In this document: positions 25,537 through 33,789 of the stretch, one piece after another | Position numbering within the stretch: position 1 is the first letter of the stretch | Layout of the letters: every line of letters starts with the position of its first letter | Source of the DNA: JALZCH01 sp036387315 | GTDB taxonomy: Bacteria; Acidobacteriota; Blastocatellia; Pyrinomonadales; Pyrinomonadaceae | Assembly: GCA_036387315.1 (NCBI GenBank) | Contig: DASVTY010000026.1 | Coordinates: 1-64,000, forward strand | Direction of reading: 5' to 3' | Length of the DNA stretch: 64,000 bases | Notes under the pieces: generated by a model | Told to the model about the DNA's origin: nothing | The model's database searches: none | The model's input: only the letters and a program-made list of their open reading frames with translations | Program-made: the position numbers and the translations under genes

Positions 25537-26689
25537 CTTTGCCGCCGCCGAAACTCATAAAAACTCCCGCAATCATCGAACCGATTGCCGCCAGTTTAGC
25601 CGGAAAACTTAAAGGCTCGTGTTTTGTTTCCGCAGTTTGAGGCGAGATTTTCGGCGCGCGAATCTGTTTTTTGTCGGGCGGAATAATTTCGGCTTCGACC
25701 GGCTTTTTGTTTTCTTCCGTTTTTTTGTTTTCTTCCGGTTTCTGGTCGTTTTTCGTCGCCGCCGCGCCGAGAGTTTCGTTTTCATCCGGCGCTTTTTCGC
25801 CTTCTTCTTTGGCTCCGGGGACGCCAGCTTCGGCGGCTGCGTTTTCGATTTCCGAATTGATTTCGCCGCCGATTAAAATCGCCAACCCAGTGAAATAAAG
25901 CCAGAGCAGCAAAATTATCAGCGCGCCCAGCGAGCCGTAAGTGGCGCTGTAAGAATTAAAATAAGACAGATAAAGGCGGAATCCGAACGAAATCAGCAGC
26001 CACAATAAAACGCCGACGACCGCACCGGGCGTCACAAAAAACCAGTGCTGATCTTTTAAATCCGGCGAAAAATAATAAATCAAAGCAAAAGCAAGCAAAA
26101 CAAAGCAAAGTGCTATAACGTATTGGACGATTGCCCAAATTGTGGTCAAGAATGCTCCGAAACCGAGCGTTTGCTCGGCGTAATCAACGAAGTGACCGCC
26201 GAATAAAATTATAATCAGAGCCGAAATAATGGTCAGCGCCAACGCAACCGTCAAACCGATAGATGTTAATTTTAATTTCCACCACGCGCGCGTTTCTTTA
26301 ACGTCGTAGGCGCGATTCAAAGATTGCGTTATTGATTGCAAACCGGAGGATGCAGTCCAGAGCGCGAGAAGCAAACCGAGAGAGATTTTACCGCCGCTCG
26401 AAGTTTGGCTGACTTCTTCAATCACGCCTTTGACCAGATCGAGCGCCGTACCCGGCAAAACGTTGCCGAGATACGAAAACAATTCGTTGCGCAGCTCGTT
26501 GTTTGCGCCGACGATAAACCCGAGAATCGAAGTCAGAAAAATCAGCAGCGGAAACAGCGCAAACAAAAAGTAATAAGCGAGCTGCGCCGCGCTGTCCAAA
26601 ACTTCGTCTTCGATGATTTCGTTATAAACGCGCTTTCCCAGCTCCGCCCAACTAAGTCCGTTTAAACTCCACAAACTCGCAGCCGCCAT
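25520..26689 (-). CDS. YihY/BrkB-family membrane protein
   Basis: About 389 residues. Six membrane helices in the first 270 residues with family signatures 'DSAAQLAYYFLFALFPLLIFL' and 'YGSLGALIILLLWLYFTGLAILIGGEINSE'. A long charged, disordered C-tail (Lys/Glu/Pro) ends in a short hydrophobic segment. Function in the family is unsettled. ATG 26689 has AAGGGG at 8 bp; a GTG at 26698 is the alternative. Confidence 0.9.
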   Translation of the reverse strand: MAAASLWSLNGLSWAELGKRVYNEIIEDEVLDSAAQLAYYFLFALFPLLIFLTSILGFIVGANNELRNELFSYLGNVLPGTALDLVKGVIEEVSQTSSGGKISLGLLLALWTASSGLQSITQSLNRAYDVKETRAWWKLKLTSIGLTVALALTIISALIIILFGGHFVDYAEQTLGFGAFLTTIWAIVQYVIALCFVLLAFALIYYFSPDLKDQHWFFVTPGAVVGVLLWLLISFGFRLYLSYFNSYSATYGSLGALIILLLWLYFTGLAILIGGEINSEIENAAAEAGVPGAKEEGEKAPDENETLGAAATKNDQKPEENKKTEENKKPVEAEIIPPDKKQIRAPKISPQTAETKHEPLSFPAKLAAIGSMIAGVFMSFGGGKDDKKR

Positions 26690-26727
26690 TTTCGTCACCC
26701 CTTGAAGATTTAATGGTTTATGAAAAT

Positions 26728-26772
26728 ATTTTCGGCGCAGGCTTCCAAAAGATGAAATCCTGCGCCGAAAAT
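26728..26772 (-). terminator. terminator of GlsB/YeaQ gene
   Basis: 14-bp perfect arms ATTTTCGGCGCAGG/CCTGCGCCGAAAAT with 17-nt loop, downstream of the gene on the minus strand. Confidence 0.65.
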
Positions 26773-26796
26773 AACCAAGTTATTTAACAGAGAACC

Positions 26797-27084
26797 TTAA
26801 GTTCTCATACTGCGTCCGGTCGCAAGGCGATAAATTGCCAGCAAAGCAATTGCGCCGACAACCGACAGAACCAGACTCATCAAAAAGCCCGGACTCGAAT
26901 AATCGCCGTCACCGCTGCTTCCGTAGCCGAATAAGGCTCGTCCGATAAATCCGCCGACCACAGCGCCGGCAATACCAAGCAGAATTGTTACGATTGCGCC
27001 GCCCGGATCGCGTCCCGGCATCACGGCTTTAGCAATCAGTCCCGCAATTAAACCAAAAAGTATCCATCCGATAATTGAAAGCAT
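26797..27084 (-). CDS. GlsB/YeaQ/YmgE-family stress membrane protein
   Basis: 95 residues, three membrane helices: 'IIGWILFGLIAGLIAKAVMPG' then 'GAIVTILLGIAGAVVGGFIGR' and 'FLMSLVLSVVGAIALLAIYRL'. The 'AKAVMPGRDPGG' loop is the family hallmark. These are stress-induced inner-membrane proteins of unknown activity. A minus-strand sigma-54 promoter lies 92 bp upstream (27177-27192). Confidence 0.92.
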   Translation of the reverse strand: MLSIIGWILFGLIAGLIAKAVMPGRDPGGAIVTILLGIAGAVVGGFIGRALFGYGSSGDGDYSSPGFLMSLVLSVVGAIALLAIYRLATGRSMRT

Positions 27085-27176
27085 TTTTCTTTCTCCCTTT
27101 CTCTAATCTCTTTTATTTTTTACCGTCAATCGCCTTTGTACGCTGGCGGTACGTTTTTCTTTTCTGCCGTGTCTTT

Positions 27177-27192
27177 TGCAAACCGCGCGCCA
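27177..27192 (-). promoter_or_regulatory. sigma-54 promoter for GlsB/YeaQ gene
   Basis: Minus-strand TGGCGC-N5-TTGCA with exact GG-N10-GC spacing. The remaining 27193-27411 gap before the BON gene shows only a small TTCGCTT...AAGCGAA hairpin at about 27364. Confidence 0.65.
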
Positions 27193-27411
27193 CAAATTTG
27201 AACCGGGCTTTTTTTCTTTTAATCGTGTGTTTATCGGCTCAAAACGAATTTAATTCGTACACAAACGTACAGAGATATTCCAGCCAAATTGTCAAATTTA
27301 ATTTAACGGATTCCAAATTAACGAACCGCGGCGGTGAGAATTCTGGAATTTTTATCTCTAATTTTCGCTTCGAGCAAAGCGAATTAACCAAGATTTGAAA
27401 GGAGCAGTTTT

Positions 27412-28722
27412 ATGGCAAATCGCTACAATGATCAAGATTATCCGCGCTATAACGAACGCGACGACCGTTACGACAGCCGCTCGGAATCCGGCGGTTCTGA
27501 ACAGCAACGCAATCGAAGCTTCGGCAACACAGAGCGCGGACGCAATGAACGCGACGAAGGTTATTACGGGAAGAACCGCAACCGCGATTTTGGCGGCGGA
27601 CAAAATTCCGGCTCTCAGGGCGGTCATTCCGGCAGCGATTTCGGGCGCGGCTACAATTCGCAAGACCGCGATAATGACGATTTTCAATCGAATGCCCGCT
27701 CATCAAGGTCTAACACAGGCGGTTTCGGACGCAACACGGGCAACGACCGCGACGATTACACGCTTTACGGTTACGACCGCGGCAACGAGTACAGTTCGGG
27801 CAGCGACGAAGAGCGCGGCTATTACAATCGCGGCGGCGATTACGGTTATGGCAGCAATTTCGGTTCGAGCGGCTCTAACTTCGACCGAATGTCGCCATCC
27901 GATTACACGCGCCGCAGCCAGCGCGATCACGGGCGCGGCGGCGGAAATGAACGCTCAAACCAGTCTAATCAATTCAATCGCGGCGAAAACAACTATGGGC
28001 AAAGCGGCGGTTACAAGGGCGATTATATGAACAGCGAACGCGGCTGGGAAACCGAAAATCGCGGCGGCTCGAATCAAGACGACCGCGGCTGGTGGGACAA
28101 AACTTCGGATGAAATTTCATCCTGGTTCGGCGACGATGAAGCCGCGCGCCGCCGCGAAAGAGATATGCGTCAGGGCGGCGGTCAACAAATCAGCCATCGC
28201 GGAAAAGGTCCGAAAAATTATCGGCGCTCCGATGACCGTATCCGCGACGACATCAACGACCGCTTGACCGATTATCCGTATTTGGACGCTTCCGACATTG
28301 ATGTTGAAATCAACAACGGTGAAGTCGTTTTAACCGGAACGGTCGAAAGCCGTTACGCCAAGCGAATGGCTGAAGACATCACTGAAGACGTTTCGGGCGT
28401 GACACACGTCGAAAACCGTCTGCGCGTCAGACAAAATGCATCGAATTTCGGCTCGCCCGGAACAGGCAATTTTTCGTCAGGCGACACCGGCGGCGCAAAT
28501 ACAAGCGCAAGCGGAAATTTGACGACCGGCGGCGCAACCGGCATAACCGGCGCAACGACGGGAACATCAGCCGGCTCGTCAACCGATACTTCGTTCGAAG
28601 CCTCGACCGGCGCTAACAGTGCGACAGGCAGCACTTTAAACACAGGCAGCGAATCTGCCGGTAATATCGGCGACGCAAACACATCCTCGACAACCGGGCG
28701 CACAAATTCAAAATCAGCCTAG
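27412..28722 (+). CDS. BON-domain protein with low-complexity flanks
   Basis: 436 residues. Residues 1-255 are Gly/Arg/Asn/Ser/Tyr-rich and probably disordered, with a conserved-looking 'GWWDKTSDEISSWFGDDEAARRRERD' helix. A BON domain follows at about 275-345 ('RIRDDINDRLTDYPYLDASD' ... 'NNGEVVLTGTVESR'), a fold that binds phospholipid. The tail is Thr/Gly/Ser-rich. No signal peptide. RBS AAAGGAG precedes the ATG. Likely envelope or stress related. Confidence 0.85.
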   Translation: MANRYNDQDYPRYNERDDRYDSRSESGGSEQQRNRSFGNTERGRNERDEGYYGKNRNRDFGGGQNSGSQGGHSGSDFGRGYNSQDRDNDDFQSNARSSRSNTGGFGRNTGNDRDDYTLYGYDRGNEYSSGSDEERGYYNRGGDYGYGSNFGSSGSNFDRMSPSDYTRRSQRDHGRGGGNERSNQSNQFNRGENNYGQSGGYKGDYMNSERGWETENRGGSNQDDRGWWDKTSDEISSWFGDDEAARRRERDMRQGGGQQISHRGKGPKNYRRSDDRIRDDINDRLTDYPYLDASDIDVEINNGEVVLTGTVESRYAKRMAEDITEDVSGVTHVENRLRVRQNASNFGSPGTGNFSSGDTGGANTSASGNLTTGGATGITGATTGTSAGSSTDTSFEASTGANSATGSTLNTGSESAGNIGDANTSSTTGRTNSKSA

Positions 28723-28743
28723 CTTCTTTAAAATTAATGGCTG

Positions 28744-28787
28744 AAAAATAAAATCCCGACCAAGCGTTTGGTCGGGATTTTATTTTT
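28744..28787. terminator. bidirectional 20-bp-stem terminator
   Basis: 28744-28763 and 28768-28787 are exact reverse complements with a GCGT loop and A/T-rich ends, between convergent genes. Confidence 0.9.
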
Positions 28788-28800
28788 AGATTGCTGTTTT

Positions 28801-29739
28801 TTATGCTCTCGCCGCGCGTTCAAAAAGAACTTCCTCAAAATGCGTTATTTGCTTAAACTCGCGGAAACGCCCGTTGATTTCGTCTTGCGTCAACCGCGCG
28901 ACTCTTTCAGTGCCGAATTCTTCGACATTAAACGAAGCCATCACCGAGCCGAAGATCATAGCGCGCCGCATTGTCGCTTCATCAAACGAATTGTGGCTTG
29001 CCAGATAGCCCATAAAACCGCCGGCAAAAGTATCGCCCGCGCCGGTCGGATCAAAGACGGATTCGAGCGGATAAGCCGGAATCGCAAAATAATTGTTTCC
29101 GGTAAAAAGCGCCGCGCCGTATTCGCCGCGTTTGATGACGAGCGCTTTTAAATTGCCGATTTCGATGATTTTTTTCGCCGCGCGGTGAATGTTCGGCTCA
29201 TCCGCAAGCTGACGCGCTTCGGCGTCGTTGATGATTACGCAATCAACGACTTTGACGGTTTCAATCACGCTGTCTTTCATCGAAGAAATCCAGTAATTCA
29301 TTGTGTCCATCGCTACGAATTTGGCGTTAGGGCATTGCTCGCGCACTTGTTTCTGCGTTGTCGGAAAAATATTAGCGAGAAAAACAAATTCGGCGTTTCT
29401 CGATTCATCGGAGAGCTTCGGCTGAAAAGTCTCAAAAACATTAAGCTCAGTCGCGAGCGTGTGCGCCGTGTTCAAATCGAAATCGTAACGTCCGCGCCAG
29501 AAAAACGTTTTGCCGTCCGCGACTCGTTCGACATCATCGGTGTTGATGTTTTTCGAGTGGAGCAAATCGAATTCGTTTTCGGTAAAATCATTCCCAACTA
29601 CGCCGACCATTCTGACATCGGTAAAATTGCTGGCGGACAAAGAAAAATGCGTGGCAGCGCCGCCAAGCATTCGTTCGCGTTTCCCAAAAGGCGTTTCGAC
29701 CGCATCAAACGCGACCGAACCGACAACTGTTAATGACAT
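28801..29739 (-). CDS. PfkB-family carbohydrate/nucleoside kinase
   Basis: 312 residues. Signature 2 'DPTGAGDTFAGGFMGYLA' with the catalytic Asp, plus the N-terminal 'GGAATHFSLSASNF' region of PfkB kinases. 'VIKRGEYGAALF' binds nucleotide. The sugar or nucleoside substrate cannot be read from sequence. RBS CAGGAGAA precedes ATG 29739. It lies downstream of the meaB-mtnP gene run with a 36-bp gap; adenosine or methylthioribose-type substrates are possible from context but unproven. Confidence 0.88.
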   Translation of the reverse strand: MSLTVVGSVAFDAVETPFGKRERMLGGAATHFSLSASNFTDVRMVGVVGNDFTENEFDLLHSKNINTDDVERVADGKTFFWRGRYDFDLNTAHTLATELNVFETFQPKLSDESRNAEFVFLANIFPTTQKQVREQCPNAKFVAMDTMNYWISSMKDSVIETVKVVDCVIINDAEARQLADEPNIHRAAKKIIEIGNLKALVIKRGEYGAALFTGNNYFAIPAYPLESVFDPTGAGDTFAGGFMGYLASHNSFDEATMRRAMIFGSVMASFNVEEFGTERVARLTQDEINGRFREFKQITHFEEVLFERAARA

Positions 29740-29775
29740 TTAATAAATTCTCCTGTTGTATTTATTTTTGAATAA

Positions 29776-30153
29776 TCAAGTTTTAACTCGCCAGGGCGGA
29801 TTGAGCCGGTTTTCTCCGGCGTAAAACAAACAAATTTTATTACCGTTCGGATCGGTTGTATATGCTTCGCGCCAGAGCCAGATTTGATCAATCGGCTCTG
29901 TTTCAAATTTGATTCCCTGCTCTTTTAATTCCGCCACTTTTTGGTCGAGATTTTCGCACTCGAAATAAATAACGACGCTGTTATTTTGCGGCTCGTCGGC
30001 AGTTTCGTGAATCGAAAAAGTTGTGCCGTTCGGACACTCAAAACGGCAATAACGCGGAATGCTGTCAACAATTAAATTCAAACCGAGTTTTTTGTAAAAC
30101 TCGACTGTTTCAACGACTTTATTTGAATAAATCGTTATCTGATTTAAATTCAT
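29776..30153 (-). CDS. VOC (glyoxalase/bleomycin-resistance) family protein
   Basis: 125 residues, one pair of beta-alpha-beta-beta-beta units: 'NQITIYSNKVVETVEFYKKLGLNL' and 'DQIWLWREAYTTDPNGNKICLFY'. The last part gives the usual D-P-x-G-N turn and metal-ligand region. The substrate is unknown. The start overlaps the stop of the upstream gene by 4 bp, marking it as the last or near-last gene of the long minus-strand operon. Confidence 0.85.
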   Translation of the reverse strand: MNLNQITIYSNKVVETVEFYKKLGLNLIVDSIPRYCRFECPNGTTFSIHETADEPQNNSVVIYFECENLDQKVAELKEQGIKFETEPIDQIWLWREAYTTDPNGNKICLFYAGENRLNPPWRVKT

Positions 30154-30641
30154 TTCGTCGCCGAAACTGTGCCTTCAAGCTCTTTCAAAACCTTTGCAGC
30201 TTCTTCTTTATGTTTGCTCTGCGGATATTTTTCGACGAGCGTTGAAAGATAAGCGATTGCTTCCTCGCGCAGCGTTTCCGGCGCGTATTTCTTTTTGTTT
30301 TCTTCCGATAGCTTGGCTAAATCAATTTTCTGCTTGCCTCGTCCGGTCGCCAGATAATAGCTGCTCATTCCGGCGTAATAAAGCAGCGCATCCATTTTTG
30401 CAAACTGAATGCCGCCGGATTCGACCGCGACAATCGCTTCGCTGCTGCGTTCGAGCGCGCCAATGTGCCGTTTTTTTATAAAATATTGATACGCGACATC
30501 GAGATTATGCAGCGCATCCGCCTCAATCGGATTAATCGTTTGCTTCTCCGATTTTTTCTGGGGCAAAGGCACGCTAATCTGCGCACTGGAAGCCGCTGAA
30601 AATAAAATAATCAAACCGAATAATAAAACCGCTTTTTTCAT
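30150..30641 (-). CDS. secreted helical-repeat (TPR-like) protein
   Basis: 163 residues from ATG 30641, which gives a clean signal peptide ('MKKAVLLFGLIILFSAASSA'). The mature part is helical, with a final repeat 'YLSTLVEKYPQSKHKEEAAKVLKELE' typical of BamD/YbgF-like TPR units. It begins 4 bp after the mtnP stop. Periplasmic scaffold role is a guess. Confidence 0.7.
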   Translation of the reverse strand: MKKAVLLFGLIILFSAASSAQISVPLPQKKSEKQTINPIEADALHNLDVAYQYFIKKRHIGALERSSEAIVAVESGGIQFAKMDALLYYAGMSSYYLATGRGKQKIDLAKLSEENKKKYAPETLREEAIAYLSTLVEKYPQSKHKEEAAKVLKELEGTVSATK

Positions 30642-30645
30642 AAAT

Positions 30646-31521
30646 TTATTTCGGCGCATATTTCCCGATAATTGCTTCGAGCTTTTTCGCCGTTTCCGTG
30701 TTCCAAAATTCGGGCGCGGTGAAGATTGCGTTTTTGGTTGCGCCCGCAAACTGATTTGGTGTTGTTTTGGCGGTGACACGTTGCACGGCGTCTTTCATAA
30801 TAAGTTGTGCGTTACGGACGTTTTTATGCAGATATTCGATGACCATTTCAACCGAAACTTCGTCGTGTCCTTCGTGCCAGCAATCATAATCGGTGACAAG
30901 CGCGAGCGTCGCGTAAGCAATCTCGGCTTCGCGCGCGAGCTTTGCTTCCTGCAAATTCGTCATCCCGATAATATCCATTCCCCATTGTCGGTAAACATTC
31001 GATTCGGCTTTGGTCGAAAACGCCGGACCCTCCATACACAAATAAGTCCCGCCGCGATGAACCGTCACGCCGACGGTTTTACAGCTTTCTTCCAAAATAT
31101 CGCCAAGCTCATTGCAAACAGGATGCGCGAAAGTGATGTGTCCGACAATTCCCTGCCCGAAAAACGTTGATTCTTCGGCGCGGGCGCGCGTCCGGTCGAA
31201 AAACTGATCTGGAATCACCATATCCGTCGGCTTGTATTGTTCCTGCAAAGAACCGACCGCCGAAACCGACAAAATATACTCGATGCCGAGCAATTTCATT
31301 GCGTAAATATTTGCGCGAAACGGCAGCTCGGTCGGCAAAATCCGATGCCCGCGCCCGTGTCTGGCTAAAAACGCAACTTCGACGCCTTCCAATTCGCCGA
31401 TAATAAAAGCATCCGAAGGCTTTCCAAACGGCGTGTCAACTTCAACTTCTCTAACATTCTTCAATTCGGGCATCTGGTATAAACCGCTGCCACCGATAAT
31501 TCCAATTTTTACCTGTTCCAT
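30646..31521 (-). CDS. mtnP: S-methyl-5'-thioadenosine phosphorylase
   Basis: 291 residues. 'IGIIGGSGLYQMPEL', 'FLARHGRGHRILPTELPFRANIYA' and 'LCMEGPAFSTKAES' are the phosphate, base and ribose segments of MTAP/PNP-II enzymes; 'VTDYDCWHEGHDEVS' with Asp-x-Asp favours MTA. It cleaves methylthioadenosine, a by-product of polyamine synthesis, to adenine and methylthioribose-1-phosphate. Middle of the long minus-strand operon, 6 bp from the MBL gene. Confidence 0.93.
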   Translation of the reverse strand: MEQVKIGIIGGSGLYQMPELKNVREVEVDTPFGKPSDAFIIGELEGVEVAFLARHGRGHRILPTELPFRANIYAMKLLGIEYILSVSAVGSLQEQYKPTDMVIPDQFFDRTRARAEESTFFGQGIVGHITFAHPVCNELGDILEESCKTVGVTVHRGGTYLCMEGPAFSTKAESNVYRQWGMDIIGMTNLQEAKLAREAEIAYATLALVTDYDCWHEGHDEVSVEMVIEYLHKNVRNAQLIMKDAVQRVTAKTTPNQFAGATKNAIFTAPEFWNTETAKKLEAIIGKYAPK

Positions 31522-31527
31522 CTTTTA

Positions 31528-32370
31528 TTAAACTTCTATTTTATTAGCTTTTAGTTTTCCGTTTTCTTCCGTCAAACGACAAAGCGGTGCTTCTGAATCG
31601 TGATAAAAAAAGCAAAGCCAATTTTCTTTCACCGCTTGCGGCAATAATTTCTTTTTATTTTCAAGCGTTTCCAGCGGAAACAAATCGTAGCCCATAATCC
31701 ACGGCAGCGGAAGATGCGCCGTCATCGGTATCAAATCGGCGAAACTGTAAAATGTCTCGCCGCCGCTCGTTAATTTAACGGTTTGCATAGAGCCGTTGTG
31801 ACCGCGCATTTGCTGCATTGTTAAACCAGGCACGACTTCGTAATTTTCCGGTTTTAATTCGAGTTGTCCGGTTTCAAGAAGCGGTCGCCAATCGTCGGCG
31901 ATATAACTCCCTCGGTCGCGCATTGTCGGGTTTTCGGCGTGTTCGTATTCGGTTCCGGAAACAAAATAACGCGCGTTTGGAAACGCCGGAACGGCTTTTT
32001 CGTTTTCATCCGGTTTTGTATTGCCGCCTGCGTGGTCAAGATGCAGATGCGTGTTGACGACGATTGTAATGTCTTCGCACTTGCAGCCGGTTTTTTCAAA
32101 CAACGAATCGGTAAACGTTTTTTGACGATTGATGCCGTAGATTTTCGCTTGCTTCTCCGTCCATTTTTCGCCCATTCCGGTTTCAATCAAAATGCGCTCG
32201 CTATCTGTTTCGATAAACAAACAATTCGTCTGCATTCGAATTCGATTCGATTCGTCCGGCGGGCAAACTCGTTCCCAAAGAGTGCGCGGGACGATGCCGA
32301 ACATCGCCCCGCCGTCCAATCTGAATTCGGTGTCGGGAATTATTTCTATCTTGAAATCACCGAAAATCAT
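31528..32370 (-). CDS. MBL-fold metallo-hydrolase
   Basis: 280 residues. Zn-binding motif 'NTHLHLDHAGGNT' (H-x-H-x-D-H), a later 'GHNGSMQTV' His and 'FADLIPMTAH' Asp/His complete the metallo-beta-lactamase site. Relatives include AHL lactonases and quorum- or lipid-linked hydrolases; the substrate is unknown. Start overlaps the upstream stop as TAATG, so translation is coupled to the prolyl isomerase gene. Confidence 0.88.
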   Translation of the reverse strand: MIFGDFKIEIIPDTEFRLDGGAMFGIVPRTLWERVCPPDESNRIRMQTNCLFIETDSERILIETGMGEKWTEKQAKIYGINRQKTFTDSLFEKTGCKCEDITIVVNTHLHLDHAGGNTKPDENEKAVPAFPNARYFVSGTEYEHAENPTMRDRGSYIADDWRPLLETGQLELKPENYEVVPGLTMQQMRGHNGSMQTVKLTSGGETFYSFADLIPMTAHLPLPWIMGYDLFPLETLENKKKLLPQAVKENWLCFFYHDSEAPLCRLTEENGKLKANKIEV

Positions 32371-33749
32371 TATTTTCGGGTTTTAGGCTGTGCGGGCGCG
32401 GGTTTGGCGACTTCGGCGTCTCCGCCTTTTTGCGGCGCAGGCTGCATTCCCGGCGGCATACCCGGCATTCCTTCGGTTTCACCTTCGGGAATTTCCGGTG
32501 CTTTAATGCTTACTTGTTCGGGCGCAGGAACTTCAATCGGATTTTTTTCGAGAATTTTGTCCAAAAATTTCTTAACTTTGTCTTGCTGGACGTTTTGCCG
32601 GACTTGCTGTTCCATTGACGCGGGCTGCGCAAACGGGTTTTGCGGGTCGCGCGCCTGCGTCATAAACAAAATGTGACGGACGTTGAAAGTGTCTGCTTCT
32701 TTGCCGTCTTTGTCTTTGGTTTTGCCTCTTCCTTCGAGCTTGATAATGTGATAGCCGTATTGCGATTCAACCAACTTGTCGGCGATTTGCCCGGGTTCGA
32801 GATTGTTCGCCGCCAATTCAAACTGCGGGACGAACTGACCTTTTGTGACGTTTTCGTACAAACCGCCTTTATCTTTGCTGCCCGGATCGTCGGAAAATTC
32901 GGCGGCTAATTTGCCGAAATCTTCGCCCGCTTTGACGCGCGCTAAAACCTGCTCGGCTTTTTCGCGCACTTTCGCCGGATCGAATTCCGGGTGCGCGGCG
33001 ACATAAGCCTCGATTTCTTCTTTCGTGGGCGTTAATTCCTTTTCGTGCCGCTTTCCGTATTCGGAAGCGAGCGTTCTGGCTTGCTGAAACTGAATTTGAA
33101 GCTGAACCGCGCGATCCCGGTCGAGTCCGGTTTCTCGCGCGAGATCGGCGGCGATATGAGCTTTCGCCCATTGCTCGTGGATGTACGTTCGCTGCTCCGC
33201 GCCGATGCTTGCAGCCTGCGGCGAGCGTTTGGTCAAACTTTTGAGGAATTCTTCAAACTTTTTCTCATTTTCCGGGTTTTGATAATAAGCCTCGACTTGT
33301 TCTTTGGTGATTTTTTCCGAAGCCCAGCCGAGCGGCGGTCCCGGATCGTTGGGTTTGCCCGCGTCGGTTTTGAGTTTTTGGTCATAGGCGAGAGCTAAAA
33401 TTTCCATTTCGGTAAGTTTTAACTGTTCGCGCATCTCCGGTTCGTCGGCGATTCCTTCAATTCGGGCTTGACGCGCGATGGCGAGCAATGGTTTAAGCTG
33501 TTCTTCCAAAAACTCTTTGAGCGCTTCCGGGCTGCCCGCTAATTCGGAAATCGCCTGCGGCTGCGCTTTAAATTGACTTTGAACGAGCAATTCGACATCT
33601 TCGGGCGCCAATTTTGTGATCGCTCCCTCGGTCAGCCGATGAATTCGTTTTTCTTCGATGGCGTGCGCGCCGTATTGCGAATGCCACAGCAGCAAACCGG
33701 CTGCGACCGCTAAAAATATAACTAATAAAGTAAGTGCTCTTCCGACCAT
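32370..33749 (-). CDS. membrane-anchored parvulin-type peptidyl-prolyl isomerase
   Basis: 459 residues from ATG 33749 (GAGGAG upstream). One N-terminal membrane anchor ('ALTLLVIFLAVAAGLLLW'), a long SurA-like helical chaperone region, and a parvulin domain ('LARVKAGEDFGKLAAEFSDDPG' ... 'VESQYGYHIIKLEGRG'). Pro/Gly/Met-rich C-tail. It assists folding of exported proteins in the periplasm. Paralogue of the next gene upstream (33790-35073). Confidence 0.9.
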   Translation of the reverse strand: MVGRALTLLVIFLAVAAGLLLWHSQYGAHAIEEKRIHRLTEGAITKLAPEDVELLVQSQFKAQPQAISELAGSPEALKEFLEEQLKPLLAIARQARIEGIADEPEMREQLKLTEMEILALAYDQKLKTDAGKPNDPGPPLGWASEKITKEQVEAYYQNPENEKKFEEFLKSLTKRSPQAASIGAEQRTYIHEQWAKAHIAADLARETGLDRDRAVQLQIQFQQARTLASEYGKRHEKELTPTKEEIEAYVAAHPEFDPAKVREKAEQVLARVKAGEDFGKLAAEFSDDPGSKDKGGLYENVTKGQFVPQFELAANNLEPGQIADKLVESQYGYHIIKLEGRGKTKDKDGKEADTFNVRHILFMTQARDPQNPFAQPASMEQQVRQNVQQDKVKKFLDKILEKNPIEVPAPEQVSIKAPEIPEGETEGMPGMPPGMQPAPQKGGDAEVAKPAPAQPKTRK

Positions 33750-33789
33750 TTTGTTATTAATTCTCCTCAAAAACTAAACGTCTTTTTGC

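Noticed and set aside
27395..28030. Ala/Thr-rich frame overlapping the BON gene
   Set aside because: Composition is a by-product of the Gly/Arg/Asn-rich codons of the BON protein read in another frame.
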